NCBI GenBank assembly: GCA_022605955.1
Contig: JAKCOZ010000002.1
Coordinates: 66,444,783 to 66,508,782, forward strand
DNA length: 64,000 bases
Direction: 5' to 3'
DNA from: Rallus limicola
Lineage: Eukaryota > Chordata > Aves > Gruiformes > Rallidae
This document shows positions 1 through 15,900 of this stretch, piece after piece. A program made the position numbers and the translations under genes. Below the pieces are notes generated by a model. It was not told the origin of the DNA and did not search any database. It saw only the letters and a list, made by a program, of their open reading frames with translations. The stretch's first letter is position 1, and every line of letters begins with the position of its first letter.

Positions 1-1793
1 ATTACCAGCTTCAAAAGCAAAATAGAATAATGTGGAAATAGATCTCATTACTTCTTTCTATATGTACTAAAAGATAATTGATCTTTCAGGGAATATGAAT
101 CATACCATGGGCATGTTCAGATCCCTATCTCAGCAGTTAGTTTCACCTCTTACAACATAGTTTTAATTTCCACTGCAAGCAATGTCATATTGATTATCTC
201 ATTGCTACCCCAGACAGTGGGCTACACAGCTAGAAGTTTGACATGAAACTGGAAATGCTGTAAAGCTTTTCAAGCTTCCTTAAAAGAGCTTCCTGCATGT
301 AGCGAGGGTAATGAGGACATCCTGTAAGCCTATATGACCTGCTACATTACTACTAAATTTAGCCAAGTTCACTCCTAATCAAAGCAATCCATATTAGTAT
401 GGATCACATCATATCCCTTCTTCCTATACAAAGAAAAACTGGCATGTTCAGGCCTCCCTGGTTAGCAAAGCTCAAATAAGAGGGGAAAAAAAAAACAGAG
501 GGCAATGCAATGGATATTGATGCACAGTACAGAGGTCCTTACTCTTCTTATCCCCCAGACACAAATTAGAACACACAAGATAAAATTGGGATTTTACCTT
601 GGTCTATCTTAATGCCAAGCCAATGCAACACAACTATCCTAACAACCCACTGAAATGCCAGTAGTAGTAATAAATACTTCTGTTAAGTATTACCACCAAA
701 GCACTGAACAAAATGCAACAAAAAGCACAATCTGGTGCTATAACTGAGAAACGTTTTGCCTTTTGGTTTGCTTTTTCAGTAGTGATTGAAGACAATGGGT
801 GTAATTCTAATCCCATTGCAGTTAAGGGGACTTCTGCCTTGACTGCGAAGAGCAATCTTGGATCCCAATACAGTAATGATGAGCTCCTTCATTTCCAACA
901 TGCTACTCTTAGATTGAGCCTAATCATGTTCCTGGCTGTCCTTTGAGCAATAAAGAGTATCATCATTATGGCTCTGAGGGCTCCTGCCAGATCTCAGCTT
1001 CTTTCTGTAAGACAGAACTGTGATACCACATACTTAATTTAATTGTGAAATTATAAATGCCAGTAAGGTTTATGAAATATTTCTCTGGAGAATTGTAAGC
1101 ATATTTGAAAAACAAAAATGCAAGGCACTTCACCAGCAGCTAGAGCTACCAAGTGGATCAAAGTAACGATACGATGCACAACTTTTTCTCCTATAGAAAT
1201 CTCCCATCTATAAATTGTTTGCAATTTTCTGACAGAAAACATGATTTCTGCCAAACTGAAGCTTGCTGTGGGAAAACTGTGATCCTGTTAGAAAACCAAT
1301 CATCTTCTCACAGGAAAGCAGAAGGCTTTCATTGTGTTCTCCTGGAGTCAGTGGAACTTCCTATTTTGCTTCCCCCGACAGAAGTGCAGTTCACAAGAAC
1401 CACGGCCTCTCATGAACCAGGCCTGTACACTGAATAATTTGAGTACATGCTCCTTCCCACCTCCTCCCACTACATTGGATGGAAGAGGGAGAACTAGATA
1501 ACATATGCTGCAGCAGTCTTCACTGACAACAAAACCAAAAGGAACACTGAACTCTGTGCTTAGGAAGTCAAATACAACATATCCACTAGTGTGCATTTCC
1601 CTACTCCCTTGCTTCCTTGCTTGGCTGGTCTGTGCACTTAGTAAAGAGATGTAGCTGCCCTGGTATTTTTAGAGAAAAGCATGAGTAAAACCAGTATTTT
1701 CTTCCTCCATAGTCTTGGTCAAAATGTTTTCTACTAATTTCTGTGCGGTACCTGGAACTTAACACCAAATATATATAGGAAATCATATAGGAT

Positions 1794-1900
1794 TAAAAAA
1801 AAGCAAACCTACAAACAAAACCCACAAAAACCCCACCCCATACCACCAAGCAACAAGCAAGCAAAAACATCCAACACAAAAGTTCACTCAAAAACCCAAT
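1794..1900 (+). repeat. A/C-rich low-complexity tract
   Basis: About 105 bases made almost entirely of A and C on the + strand, with only scattered G and T. Units such as ACAAAACCC and CAAGCAAGC recur without a fixed period. It resembles a decayed poly-A or (CAAA)n tract and has no coding content. Confidence 0.75.
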
Positions 1901-4753
1901 CTTGTTCCCAAAAAAGACTGCACCATTTTCATTCTCTTAAGAGAATAGTTATTTTGCAGGTGAGGGCACAGTCCTTCCCTAGGAGTTCCAAGATAAGACA
2001 GCTAACTTGCTAAAGAAAAGCTAAGGGCTTCTTCTGATGGATTATCATGCTTCCAACATATGAATGAGTATGATCTGCTACAATTTGCAAATTCAGCACT
2101 TACCATTGTCTCAAAACTCTGCCCTTCTCAGTCTTAGTATGAGATAAACACAGAGAATAATCTCCTCTAATTAATAACAGCTTGTGGTCACAGCAGGTTT
2201 TAATGTAATATTTAATTTAACATATATTGCTGTTCTACATTTATAGCCTTGTTGCAGTCAATATGAGTATTCTGATCATCCACATTTAATTCTAAATTGC
2301 AATTTAAGTTATGTTTGTCTTAAGTTATAGTATATTTGATGCGCATCGCATCTCGTTTTCCATGATGCTGCCATATATTTGATTATTGGCTGGTCCCAAG
2401 GATATAATTTAAAATTGAGATCACGTGAGTATACAGCATGCATCCCACAAATATCAATATACAAGGTTACCTATTAAAAGCAGGACATTTGATATCTTTC
2501 ATCCATTCGTTTTGCAACACTGTGCTTTCATGTGCAAACATATCTAGAGATCTCACATTTGCTACTGAATCAACCTAGAACAGTCAAATATTCACAAAAT
2601 ATTCTTCTCTTTACTAACTTTTCCTAAGAACTGCATGCATGTTTTACCATTTTTAGTTGGTAAAAATTTTGGAGCATGTTTGATGCTTGGGTTTTAAATA
2701 TATCACAATGTACTAAGCTGCTTTTTACTCTATAAAATGATAACAGAACTTAGGTTGAGGCACCCTTGGAAAGAAGAAAAACACAAAAGGTCTTTTAGAT
2801 CACAAAGTTGAACACTGCAAGTTAGGAGACTCCCTATATTCACCTTAAAACATGTATGTCTGGAATTCGTGAAAGATGAAGAAGCCTCCATTACAGCAGA
2901 CACGTAAGCTTGTTTTGTATTCCACCAGAGTCCATAATTCAACTGATAAGGTTAGATATGAAAGATTCAGAAATTATTCATACACTCTAAAGCTTGAAAC
3001 CACCAAATCACCAGCAAGTTTTACAAGGTAGAAGGCAAGTATTCTGTAAATCCTTACTTCACTCATGCCACGATAAAATATAAAAAATAATATAAAAAAG
3101 CTTCAAGATGGGGCTAGCCATATGGTTTGCCAGGATTTAATCCTTCACTGACAAAATATAAGAAAGGTAAGGCTGTATTTCATTAAAAAACCCCACAAAA
3201 ATATATAACTCTCTAATTTTGGTTATTGTAGCTAAGATATAATTTGATTTTCATTTAAAAATACCCTTTAACTATGCTTTTTAAAATAAGAACCTACAGC
3301 AACAGGGACTCTCACAATCATTGAAATACTGAATGAGTAACACCCCCACATTCTGGGGAATGGGAAAAAATAGATCATTCTATCTGAGCTAAGAAACACA
3401 AATTCCTTTAGGATAAGGCTCAGATTTTTTTCTCCCCATCGACGCATGTTGCCTTGCCAAACACTTCTACATAGTATAGTGTAATTGCAGGGCAGAGAAT
3501 CACTCTCTCTGCATCACCGGCAGAGTGTTCTGTATATAGCAGAGCTGGATGAAATAAAATTTCTAAAGACAAATGTAATGCTAAAAATAGCAACTCGTCT
3601 TTCTTCTAGTAGCCAGAGCCAAGAGACGGGGTGGGGTAATATACCCCACTGTATTTGTGGTTCCAGATTTGGCCAGCGTGGTCTGAAAAGCAAGCGAAAT
3701 TATCCTAGATACCTGGGCCAGGAAATAAAAATAAATAAATAAAGCCTTTGGCATGCCACCTCTTGCCTCTGTCATGGGTATCCATTGTCTTGCAGGCCTG
3801 GAAAAGGACGTAGCTATGAAATCTTTGCAAATGGGTGCTTGGAATTGATGCAATTGTCCTACTCTGTATGACCACTAATCATCAAGTCATGACCTTTCCT
3901 CCATACAAAAAACCTACTGCAGACACAGGGCAAGGAAGAACAGAATTTTCATTAACTTCTTTTACTGATGATAAAGTATAGGTGTGCTAGATGTGGCATT
4001 TCAGGCAGAAATTCTTTTTGAAAGGTAACAGCTCTCCTTTGATTTCATGGCAATGATACAGTCTTAAGCCGCCACTGATGTGATTTGCACTCCTCTTCAG
4101 GCAGCTTTTATGCTCCCTACCTCTTCAAAAAATACAGTCCAGGCTAGGATTGGTGAAGATGGCAGAGGTAAGATTTTCCCTCACATACAAGAAAATCTTA
4201 CACTGACCAACTTTTTTTTCAATAATATCTATAATTTTGCTGCATTTCAACAGTAAAAATATACAGCAAAATGACCTGCCACTTGAACAGTGGGCTGGGA
4301 GAGGAGATGAAGAGATTACTAATAGTCCACATAGTCCTACTCCAGTCATCTTTTAAGAACTCCATCAGTTACTAAGTGCATGGGCTTTTCCACTTTAAAA
4401 AAATTGACTACTTTAAAAAAAAAAAAAAAGTCACCTAATTCCCAGAAACACAGACATGGAACAGTAAATCAGACCAAAAGCATTATGGAACAATTTCTTC
4501 TCAGATTAAGTGAAAGCCAAAGGACTGCATAAATGTTATTTTACTTAAGCTACAATGTGATAGTCAAGAAAAGATGTTCATTTCTGATTGCCAAGGACAG
4601 AAAGCACTGCATTCCCCAAACTGAGATGCATCTGTATAGGTCAGTTCATCTGGCAACTCCAGCAAATGCAGAATGGGAAGGTGTCCATTATAGTCCCTGA
4701 GGCAGTATTTGTTCTTTCTTAGGAGGTCTAGGTACTGCTGGCCTTTCTGGATT

Positions 4754-4772
4754 GGGGCAGGGGGGCGGGGGG
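4754..4772 (+). repeat. G-run cluster
   Basis: Three guanine runs of 4, 6 and 6 bases are separated by CA and a single C. This is one run short of a canonical four-run quadruplex, unless a nearby GG at 4749-4750 takes part. It lies about 400 bp before exon 4 on the transcribed-sense strand. Confidence 0.6.
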
Positions 4773-5172
4773 AATCTTTCAGGATGAAGGGAGGGAATAT
4801 CCAAAGAACCTCCCCAGTGGTACACAATACTGTTTGGCTGAGGACAGCTAAATGCTGCTCTTTTCACATTAAAAAAAGTATTTTAAAAACCATGCAAGTG
4901 TGTTTCATAGCCTGAAGGTCCAGATGTACCATATATTCCCTCTGGCTTGGGAAGTTTTGGAAGTCTGTGGCTGAGGGTGGTCACTGCAATTGGTGAGTAG
5001 TGTGAAGTTGAACATTAACACAAACAGGCCAAGACTTAAAATCATGGTCAGTGACACCAGCATCTTAATGATCCTTAAACTTCCGAGAGCTACTGAGAGT
5101 TATCTAAAAGTAAACTTCTGTGAAGTTCATCAGCGTGCAGAATACAAAAAGCCCTTCTTATTTCTTCCCTAG

Positions 5173-7784
<2,612 letters not shown>

Positions 7785-8250
7785 GCAACATGCTTTATTG
7801 AGGTAGAATAATAACTTGACAGCTTTCAACATATGGAACTAAAAAGTTTAACAGCATTTTACCAAGGTTCAGTAAGTTTAACAGCAAGCTTAACCTTATC
7901 GATTACTGCATGGGAGAAACATATGAGCCCCTGTGCTTTCTAAACTCCTGATGGACCTTAAGTGCCGCCAGGTTCAATCTTACTCTCAGAAAAACAATTT
8001 CTATCTAATGGCATTATCTATACAAAGTTTATAATAATTAATAGCTACATGGATTGGTGATGCATCATTGGTACTAATTCGGTACGCTGTCAAACATCTG
8101 CCACTAGTAAATGGAAGAGCGACCTTGCGAAGCATTCCATCTCAAGGGGAGATCACCATCACGCGGCCACCCTGCCTCGAAGGCAGCTCCCCTTAGGCTG
8201 TCAAATTACACGTGATGGTAAAGGTATGCATGAGACTCCTCACACCCACA
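7785..8250 (-). mobile_element. Candidate decayed LTR-like element (antisense)
   Basis: Read on the minus strand, this block differs from its surroundings. CpG dinucleotides cluster at 8080-8210, a TATA-like ATTATTATAAACT lies near 8027-8041, and an AATAAAG poly-A signal lies at 7791-7797, in the order U3, promoter, poly-A signal expected of a retroviral LTR. A purine run, AAGGGGAG, near 8185-8195 could be a polypurine tract. No terminal TG/CA pair, target duplication or recognisable internal gene was found. This is an inference from layout alone; it may instead be ordinary intron with a chance arrangement. Confidence 0.25.
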
Positions 8251-11200
8251 ACTTATTTTGTTCCTTGATTAATGTGTTTTGGGAAGTTCACACATGAATT
8301 CCATGATCAGTGTTCCCAGCTCATATGCTTTGATGCTCACTGGGTCACACTGCTCCTCTGTGGGTTTTTGGAGGAGAGACTGAGACTGGAGATGCTCTTG
8401 GCCCAGCAATGGCTCAGGTCTTTGGCTCCTTTGGATCCTGTAGCAAAATACCACCAGCTTGGTTAAGGGGTCAAGTGCATCCATCACACTACAACAGAGG
8501 TCAGTCATTGCACTGTTTGCCTCTACTAGTGGTCACATTCCTCACAGTAATAAATATGCTTCTGTGTGTTTTATATACAAAGAATTTCTTCATACACTGG
8601 ATGGCACAAATGCCTCTTAAGAAATAAAACCTGAGAAAATGCTGCAGAAAATTTTCTTAGGTAAAATTCAGCCTTGCCTGTTCATAATTCAAGCACAACT
8701 ATGATCTTAGCCTTATAAGTAGAGAAGAAACTTTGCAACATGTTATGTTGTGTTCAGCTTCTCTGGAGTAGAGAGTGTGAAGACAGTGTCACCAAACCTC
8801 TCACGCAGCAGATGTGAGCTGGAGTTTCACTTTTGTTACTGAAGACAGAGTATGACATGACTTGAACAAGACAGACAACACTGATTACACTGCAAACCAG
8901 GGTCTGAGTTTCCATTTTCAGGGCCTGAAACCATCTCTCAAGGATAACTTAAAGGCTTGCTTTCCCTCCATGCTTCCTGTTCCCCCACAAATTTTCTATT
9001 TTCAGTTCAGTATTTCTTTTCAGGCTCAAATATGAGATTTTACTAGCTTCTTTAAACAGGAATTGGAACAATCACAGGAGCTGTAAATAACCTGCTTTGC
9101 TCACATTCATGCACTTGGCAGTTCGGCATTGATGCAATGTTCAGTCTCAACAGAATTGAGGAAAAACAAAACAAGGTTAATCATCTGGCTTTACAGATAA
9201 ATACACAAGGGGAGTGTGCACTGAATACACTGGACTGGTTTTGGATCATATTACAAAGCACTTCAGTATGTCTCCATTATAGTATTATTTCTATGCTAAA
9301 GAAAACAGCCCCTTTAGCTATTTTTCCCAGTAATTGTCAGCTGCTGTATCCCCAGTTTAAACAAGGATGTGTGAATATATACTTGTGTGGACACAGAGTA
9401 CTCCTAAACTTTCAGTCCTCTAAAATTGTGCATTGCTGTTATGTCTCTTACTGCAAACACTACTTCTGCTAGTTACTCACAGTAGTGAGTAACAGGTAAC
9501 TTTACTAACCAAAGAACCATTTCATCCTACCACCTCAGAACTAAACACATTTAAATGTATTTAACTCCATGTTAGTATTTCCACGGAATTCCATTTCAAA
9601 TATGCCAGGGAAGTTGAGTGCCACTGTATTATGCACCTGAACTGCGTGATTCTTCAGTTCCTATCAAGTACTCCCACCAGCAGCTATTATTATCTCCTGT
9701 GGTGTAGCCACCTGTTTCCTAAGAAAGAATTAAAAAAACAACAACAAAAAAATCTCCCTTTGAGTCAATATGGAAACCTGCAGCATTGTGAGGTGGTGTC
9801 TGAGACAGCTCTTGCCTGGTCCCAGTACAGCTAGTAAAATACTGGAGTCATCTTTATTTTTTCCACATGTTTAGTAAGTCATTGGATCCCATTAGCTATA
9901 ACCCTTCCAGCACTAGCAGCATGTCTCATTACTTTTATTGCCTTTTCAGGCAAGATTCTCCAGAAATCTCTCCCAAGGCTCTAGATTTTCAAACCAACAC
10001 ATGCTGTTGTCTCTTTTGCTTGTCCTTTCTCCCCCTTTCCTGGGTAAGACGCTAGACATGCAATCTGTCTTTAAGATATTTAAGGAAACATTATTAATTT
10101 ATTGTACTGAATTCCATACTCAGATTCTTATGATGATGTCAGGAATGGAAGCTCTGATTTAAATCATCTTTTCCTACTATTTTTATGCCATCTCTTAATT
10201 CTTTCCAGCATTTCTTTATCAGAACAATGGTATCTTCTTGCTTTTGAGACATCTGTTCTGTTATCATGACATTGCCTGAAAATAAACACGAGCAGAATTT
10301 CATCTGGGGTAGTGAAAGCAGCATATACTTCAAAAGCATTAGTTGTGAAGAAGCGTGACATACCTCCTGGTATAGTTTTACACAGATTTCCCTCCCTTCA
10401 AATGTTCAGACACAAACCCATCTTTCATTAAAGCATTCTAATGCTTTTAGGTCATCGTTTATTTCAAGGCAGGGGAACTGGGCATATCATGACAAGGGTG
10501 CAAAGATCTGACTCAGAGCACTGAAAACTTTTGGAATGAAGGAAACCATACGTTTTTATACTGCTGCAGCAGAGGCTGGAACTTTGTGAGGTACTGCTAC
10601 AACTGCAAGGGAAGAATGATCTTTGCCTTCAACAGAAGGACTTATTTCACTACTCCTTATACAAAGATGATCTTCAGTAACAAACACTGCCAGACACATC
10701 TGTCTACCTTCAGTGAATTCACAAGTGTGAACTGAGCCAAGCAATATTTTATTTACTAACAACTTAGTCATGCAATAACCATGGAATCCCATCTAGCATA
10801 TCCTAAAGGTAGGATGCAAAAATGAAGCTATATTTAAATGCAGGATGCTTTGTTTTAAAATGTTATCTTAAAAGTAGACTGGACTGTCTCTACTTTAGCA
10901 ATCCAAGAGTGTTACCAAAGTTTGCTAGCAAAATTACATCTTTTAGTGCAGTGAAATCTCATTTCTCTGCATGTTGGTTTTGTACTGCCGTGATCTGGTG
11001 CTTGTTTTCTTCAAATACCTGGATTTCATTGAAGAGTCAGTTATTTGATCCTTTTGAGTACATTCCATCATGGCAACACACAGTCTACTTACACTGGTAC
11101 TCAGTAGATTGTCCTCACCTACGTTACTAAACAGCTCCAGCCAAAAAAAAAAGAGACTGTAATTCTAAATGATAAAAAAGATGTCATCTAAATGAAATAA

Positions 11201-14200
11201 AAAGCTACTTTTCATCTCACCCTCAGAAAAATACAAAACAACTTATGAAGCATTATTTCATCAAGTGATAGATTAGTTTTGAAATATATATAAAGTGTAT
11301 ATGCTATATAAATTATATAAAAAGCAATGTCTTCCATATATCAATGCCAAAAGATTTAGCATCAGGCATCTTAAGGAAATTAAAAAAAAAGAAAAAAGAA
11401 ATAAAAGTCCTGCTGGAGTGAAGAATCTGAAGAAGGGAGTTCCTTTACATTTTTGAAACCTGAAGATATACAAGAACTTTGCAAAAGTCAGCCAATCAAA
11501 TATTTGCCTTTTCTTCCACCTCATTTGTCTCTGATGGTCAGTTTTAAGGATTCTCAGGCAGATGAATACATTCAAGGAATAGCTATCAGGAAGGGGTAGG
11601 GTTGAGGGGGGCAGTTCACAGGTGCATTACAGAGGCCAGTTTAGCCTGTCACAGGTCACACTGAGCCTGCTGGAAGCTTTCTTCCAGCAGACTACTCTTA
11701 AACAATCAAACATGCCTGTCAAGCAGCCAGCATGGCCCTGATTACAGGAGAGGCACAGCTAGGAGCATTTGTTTAACTCAGAAGAAAAAAGAAAAAAAAA
11801 AGAAAAAAAAAAAAAGAGAAGACAACATGTCAAATTGATCCTGAGGCAGATGGATTTTCCTCTTTGTCCCTCCTACTGCTTGTGGACTGTTAAATTGTCT
11901 GTGCCCCTCTGTTAATCCTACCATCATCTCCTCTTCCTGGACAGTAACACAGTCCTTAGGCATGGCATGGTTGGTACAAGGGGATGAACGAGCGGCTGGT
12001 ACCTAAACCCATGGGGACAAAGCAGTTGGCACCCAGTCTATGCACGGAAGACAGCATGCATGGCTAAAACATGGCTGCATTTATTAGCCAGGCTTCAGTA
12101 GCAACAGGAGAAAAAGCTAATCCTTATCCTTGGCAGTTACTAGAAGGGGAAAAAAGCACCAAAGTTCACTTATTTTCTCTCATGCTTGACCAAGGACTCC
12201 TCCAGTCTGCATGTTTATGAAGTCAAAACAGAGAACATCTGGCGGAGAACTGCAGTACCATCAATATGTGATGTTGCCATAAGCTGAAGTGCATTTTCAG
12301 GATTGTTCTTACCATCTGCAAAACTGGTTAATTTGACACAGTCTGTCCCAGGTCATTTCCCACACACTGCAGTTAATATGATAGAGATTGCAAACTGGTT
12401 TGTATAACGCATTCTTAGACAAGAAAAAGAAGTTATCATCTCGGTACAGCTACTGCCTGCAATTTACTGCATGAAGCACAGTAGCACTCAAGCAGGCACA
12501 AGTGTACCAAGATATAGCTTATTTTTCACACAGAAGCTGAGGGATTTGTTTGTCTGAATGCTGCTGAGAGCAGGAGGGAGTAATACAGGTGTGGTCCATC
12601 TGAGCTCTGTGCAAGGACAGGGAAGAAGCACTAGGGAGACACTCTCAGCATTACTCATTTTTAGTGAGTGAGCAAATCTAACTGAAGAATAGTCACATGC
12701 TCTAGCTGAGAGAGAAGAGTATGGGATGGAATAAGAGAACCCTGCAGAAATTTTATTTACTCGATTTGTTTCTCAGAGTAAGAAAATTATATTCAGACAC
12801 CAAACAAAAAATAGCAAGAATAACAGAACTGTAACCTTACCACTCCAAAGCTCACAAACAAGCAACTACTGCATTACTCGAGTTCAAATAAAGAGCACTT
12901 TGACTTACTTGTTTTCACCAGTTGTCTCTTCCCCAGGCCAGGCATACCCCGCAGCAGGCAATATGGCAGAAACAGCACAAAGTTCTACTTCCCCACTGGG
13001 ACTGCTGTGTTTCAGAAACATTTTTTTCAGGTCCAGCCAGACTTTTCTCCAGCTTAGATGTTGAAACCTGCATTTATACTCCCTGACAGTTTAGCTGCTC
13101 TCTCCAGATGGGAACACTTTTCCCCAAACCTGCCTTCTCCAGCTCCTCTCCATGCCCAGCCTGCAGCTCCTTATCCCCCCTCTTAATGTATGAAGACTGG
13201 AAAGGATAGAGTGCTATGTGACAATAAGGATGATAAATCAGTTGGGTATCTGCACATTTAGTCCATTTGCTGCATGAAGCTCAATTTGTCATTGTCTTAC
13301 TCCTCCAGTATTTAGTTGGGCACTGGTGGGAAACTTTACATACCATATTGCTCTATATCCGTCCCCGGATGCCACAGCTGAAAATCAAGGAGCTAACCAC
13401 CATTCAGGCACCTCGTGCCCTGGAGCAGTTGGATTTGTAACCTTCATGTCGTGTCCATGTTACACCATACATAGGGTGAAACACAGTCTCACTACTACTT
13501 CACTCGCACGTTTGCTATGCATAACGTAACATATCAAACAAACAGGGATTTAGCATTTCTTTAGCATGATTTCATGATGAGTACCTGGGACTGAGATCAT
13601 CACAGTAATTTGTAACTGAAAGCACACAGTCAAAACTGAGGAAATTTAAGACAAAAGTGACTGCAGCCCTTAAAACTTAGAGAGTGTCACTTATGGATAC
13701 CTCTACTGGTAAACCACAAAACCTGCTTACGGGTGTGCAAACCAAAAAGGCCAGTTCCAAAACACCAAGTTTTGGTTCAGCATTAAGCACAAAATGGAGC
13801 CCAACAGGCTCGGTAAAAACGAGGTAGTAAACTGGTAGCTAATAGATAGCATAAATGGAGATGGAATGCAGAAAGCTCTAAGAAAAAGGAGGAAAGTTGG
13901 GGTCTGCTCCAGATGCCAGGGCACGGTGAGAAGTCACCAGTGTAACTCAGAGGCAGCCGTGCTGTCTTGCTTTAGAACAAACAGCGTTGCAAACAGTCAA
14001 GGGAAGCCAAGGGCCACCCATCCCCAAAAGGAGTTCTCTCCTCATCACTGAGGGCACACAAACCAAGATCCCTACAGTGGCATGGCAGCCAACCTCCCTC
14101 CTCTCTTAACCCCAGAAAATGGCAGTTGTGCAGAAGCACACAGCTCTGTGGGGAGCAATTATTCATTCCTAACGAACTGCCAAATCATTCCCTGTGCTGG

Positions 14201-15159
14201 ATTTGGAACTTTTTCCTCTGATTTCAGCCAACTTAAATTTTATTCCATTCTCATGTAGCTTTTTTTTAAAATGTGAAAATAACCTAAGGAGAGAGTGGGA
14301 AAACATTTCAGGCTGAAGGAGTCCTACAGAGACCATATTACAAAACACAAACCCAACCAAACAACAAAAGCTAAGCACTTGACATGGACAGCTTTAAATA
14401 TGTGAGCAGCAGCTTTTGTAATCAGTAGTTAAGTACATCAGCAGTCTGGTGGAGTCACAACTTGGCTTCACAGGCTTGAATTTAAACATGAGCTTTAGAT
14501 GCTGTAATTGATTGTGGCTATCAAGTACAGCACTTTGAAGAACTGAATTATAAGCATTTTGTAGAGCAAAGCCCACTAAGCTTTATGCAAAGACCACTTA
14601 ATTCAAGCAGATTCTAGATCAAACTCAGATTACTGAAATTATGTGGTACTTCTTTAAATATATGAATATTGTTAGCATACTATTTAACCACATTAATACT
14701 ATCCAAAGAACAATAAAAAATTAATTAGACAACATTTTAAAAATGTTTAATTTAAAGCTGAAGGACACTGCAAAGTATGGATTGCATATTTTCTATGTAG
14801 CACATCATCTATTCCTGCCTTCTATGAGTGTTTTTTGGACTATCATTTTATCCTCTATTTTACAGACTATGTTCTGCCTGCTACATCTGAGCAAGTCCTC
14901 CCTTTCTGTCATATCAGAAGCACAAATGTCTTTCAAAACTTTGGAATTACTGCTCCAACAATGTCAACCCAACCGGCATAAAAACTGCACTTCCAAATAT
15001 AACATTCTTTAACGTTTTTTGCCAGTTATCTCAGCTCTCTCCCTTGGCAAATCATAAAATCTCATGGCAAATAACTCATTAGGTACACAGATACCTTATA
15101 ATTGATTAACCAAAAAGAAAATCCCCACAAACTTTTCACAAGTGAGCCATGTAACTCCT
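8251..15159 (+). other. GABRB1: Intron 4 segment, no gene recognised
   Basis: Mostly unique AT-rich sequence. Notable items are an AT-rich patch at 11276-11345 (TATATA and TATAAA runs), an A/G-only tract at 11779-11821 and a slightly CpG-bearing patch around 13360-13520. ORFs on both strands are all at or below about 110 codons and show no familiar motif. Confidence 0.7.
11779..11821 (+). repeat. Pure purine (A-rich) tract
   Basis: About 40 bases are only A and G on the + strand, made of long A runs broken by single G. Such tracts arise from A-tail decay or microsatellite growth. No retroelement 3' end is recognisable immediately upstream. Confidence 0.8.
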
Positions 15160-15900
15160 ACTGTATCAGCGGGGCCAGTTCCAGATGTACCATTGTCACC
15201 ATCCACAACCTAGACAAGACTTAGTTTGGCAGAGGTTAAACCCCTTTGTGTTCCAGCCAAACTTTAGATCACTCTGGGTGGCTGGGGATGGATGGGCTTA
15301 ACCTGAGTGAGGTCCAATTATTAGGTGTTATATGACCAGTTCTTTGCAATTCTCAGAGAACAGAATTAAGACTCTAAACACAGTCAAGGTTTAAGTTACT
15401 TTTTTTGGCCCACTACAAATGTGCAGGGGAAGGGGTAAAGAAAGAGAAAAGGGTGGAACAGAGAGAGAGAGATAGAGAGAGGAAAAAAGGAAGAGAGAGA
15501 GAGAGGAGCTATATCTACCATCACGGAGCTATGGTATCCCATCAGTCCAATGACCTCAGGTCCGATGGCAGAGCATGGAGGGGGAACATTCCTTGATGTC
15601 TTCTTGGTTTCTTCTTGTGATCTTGGTTGTCTTGTTCCTCCGTTGCTTGGTTCTTCTTTCCATGGCAGAATGCTCCGGTTTTGTAGTCCTTGGCATAGCC
15701 ACAACCTTCCACCTGGCTGTGGGAATGCTTCAGGGTTGATGACGAAAGGCCCGATGTGTGAATGGCTCCTGATGTCTCTCCTGGTATCTTTTGGGCAGAA
15801 TGTGGAAGGAATGCTCTCCTGATGTCTTCAGGGTGGCTCGGTCCTTGGCACAAGCCACTTTAAGCCTGACAGGTGGTGGTGACACAGTGTGCTAGGTGAG
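15160..15900 (-). mobile_element. Candidate avian endogenous retrovirus LTR fragment (antisense)
   Basis: On the minus strand a CT-rich stretch (15510 down to 15425) is followed by a CACATTTGTAGTGG-like segment, then CCAAAAAAAGTAACTT where a CAATAAA poly-A signal would be expected, and by a region that may represent R/U5. This order, CT-rich U3 followed by a poly-A signal and a short R/U5, resembles LTRs of bird ERVL-type elements as I remember them. The part at 15590-15840 carries degenerate internal repeats such as CTCCTGATGTCT at 15766 and again at 15816. Ends, target duplication and internal genes were not found, so it would be at most a solo LTR remnant. The simple GA repeat alone could also be a plain microsatellite. 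Confidence 0.35.
15425..15510 (+). repeat. GA-rich polypurine tract
   Basis: Roughly 85 bases that are nearly all A and G on the + strand, including several (GA)n runs at 15460-15480 and 15491-15505. The near-perfect purine/pyrimidine asymmetry could allow triplex (H-DNA) structure. It sits inside the candidate LTR block. Confidence 0.85.

Larger units (their letters stand above)
1..5172 (+). other. GABRB1: 3' end of GABRB1 intron 3
   Basis: No exon was found here. The 68-bp exon that should precede exon 4, ending in the VSEVNM region, is absent, so intron 3 begins before the window. The stretch is AT-rich, with an A/C-rich tract at 1794-1900, a run of AAAT units at 3726-3741, a 15-base A run at 4415-4429 and a G-run cluster at 4754-4772. 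The short ORFs match nothing I recognise. The branch-point and pyrimidine region for exon 4 lies at about 5140-5172. Confidence 0.8.

Noticed and set aside
1..5172. Search for the preceding 68-bp exon
   Set aside because: No segment encoding the SIDMVSEVNM region with a following GT was found, so that exon lies upstream of the window.
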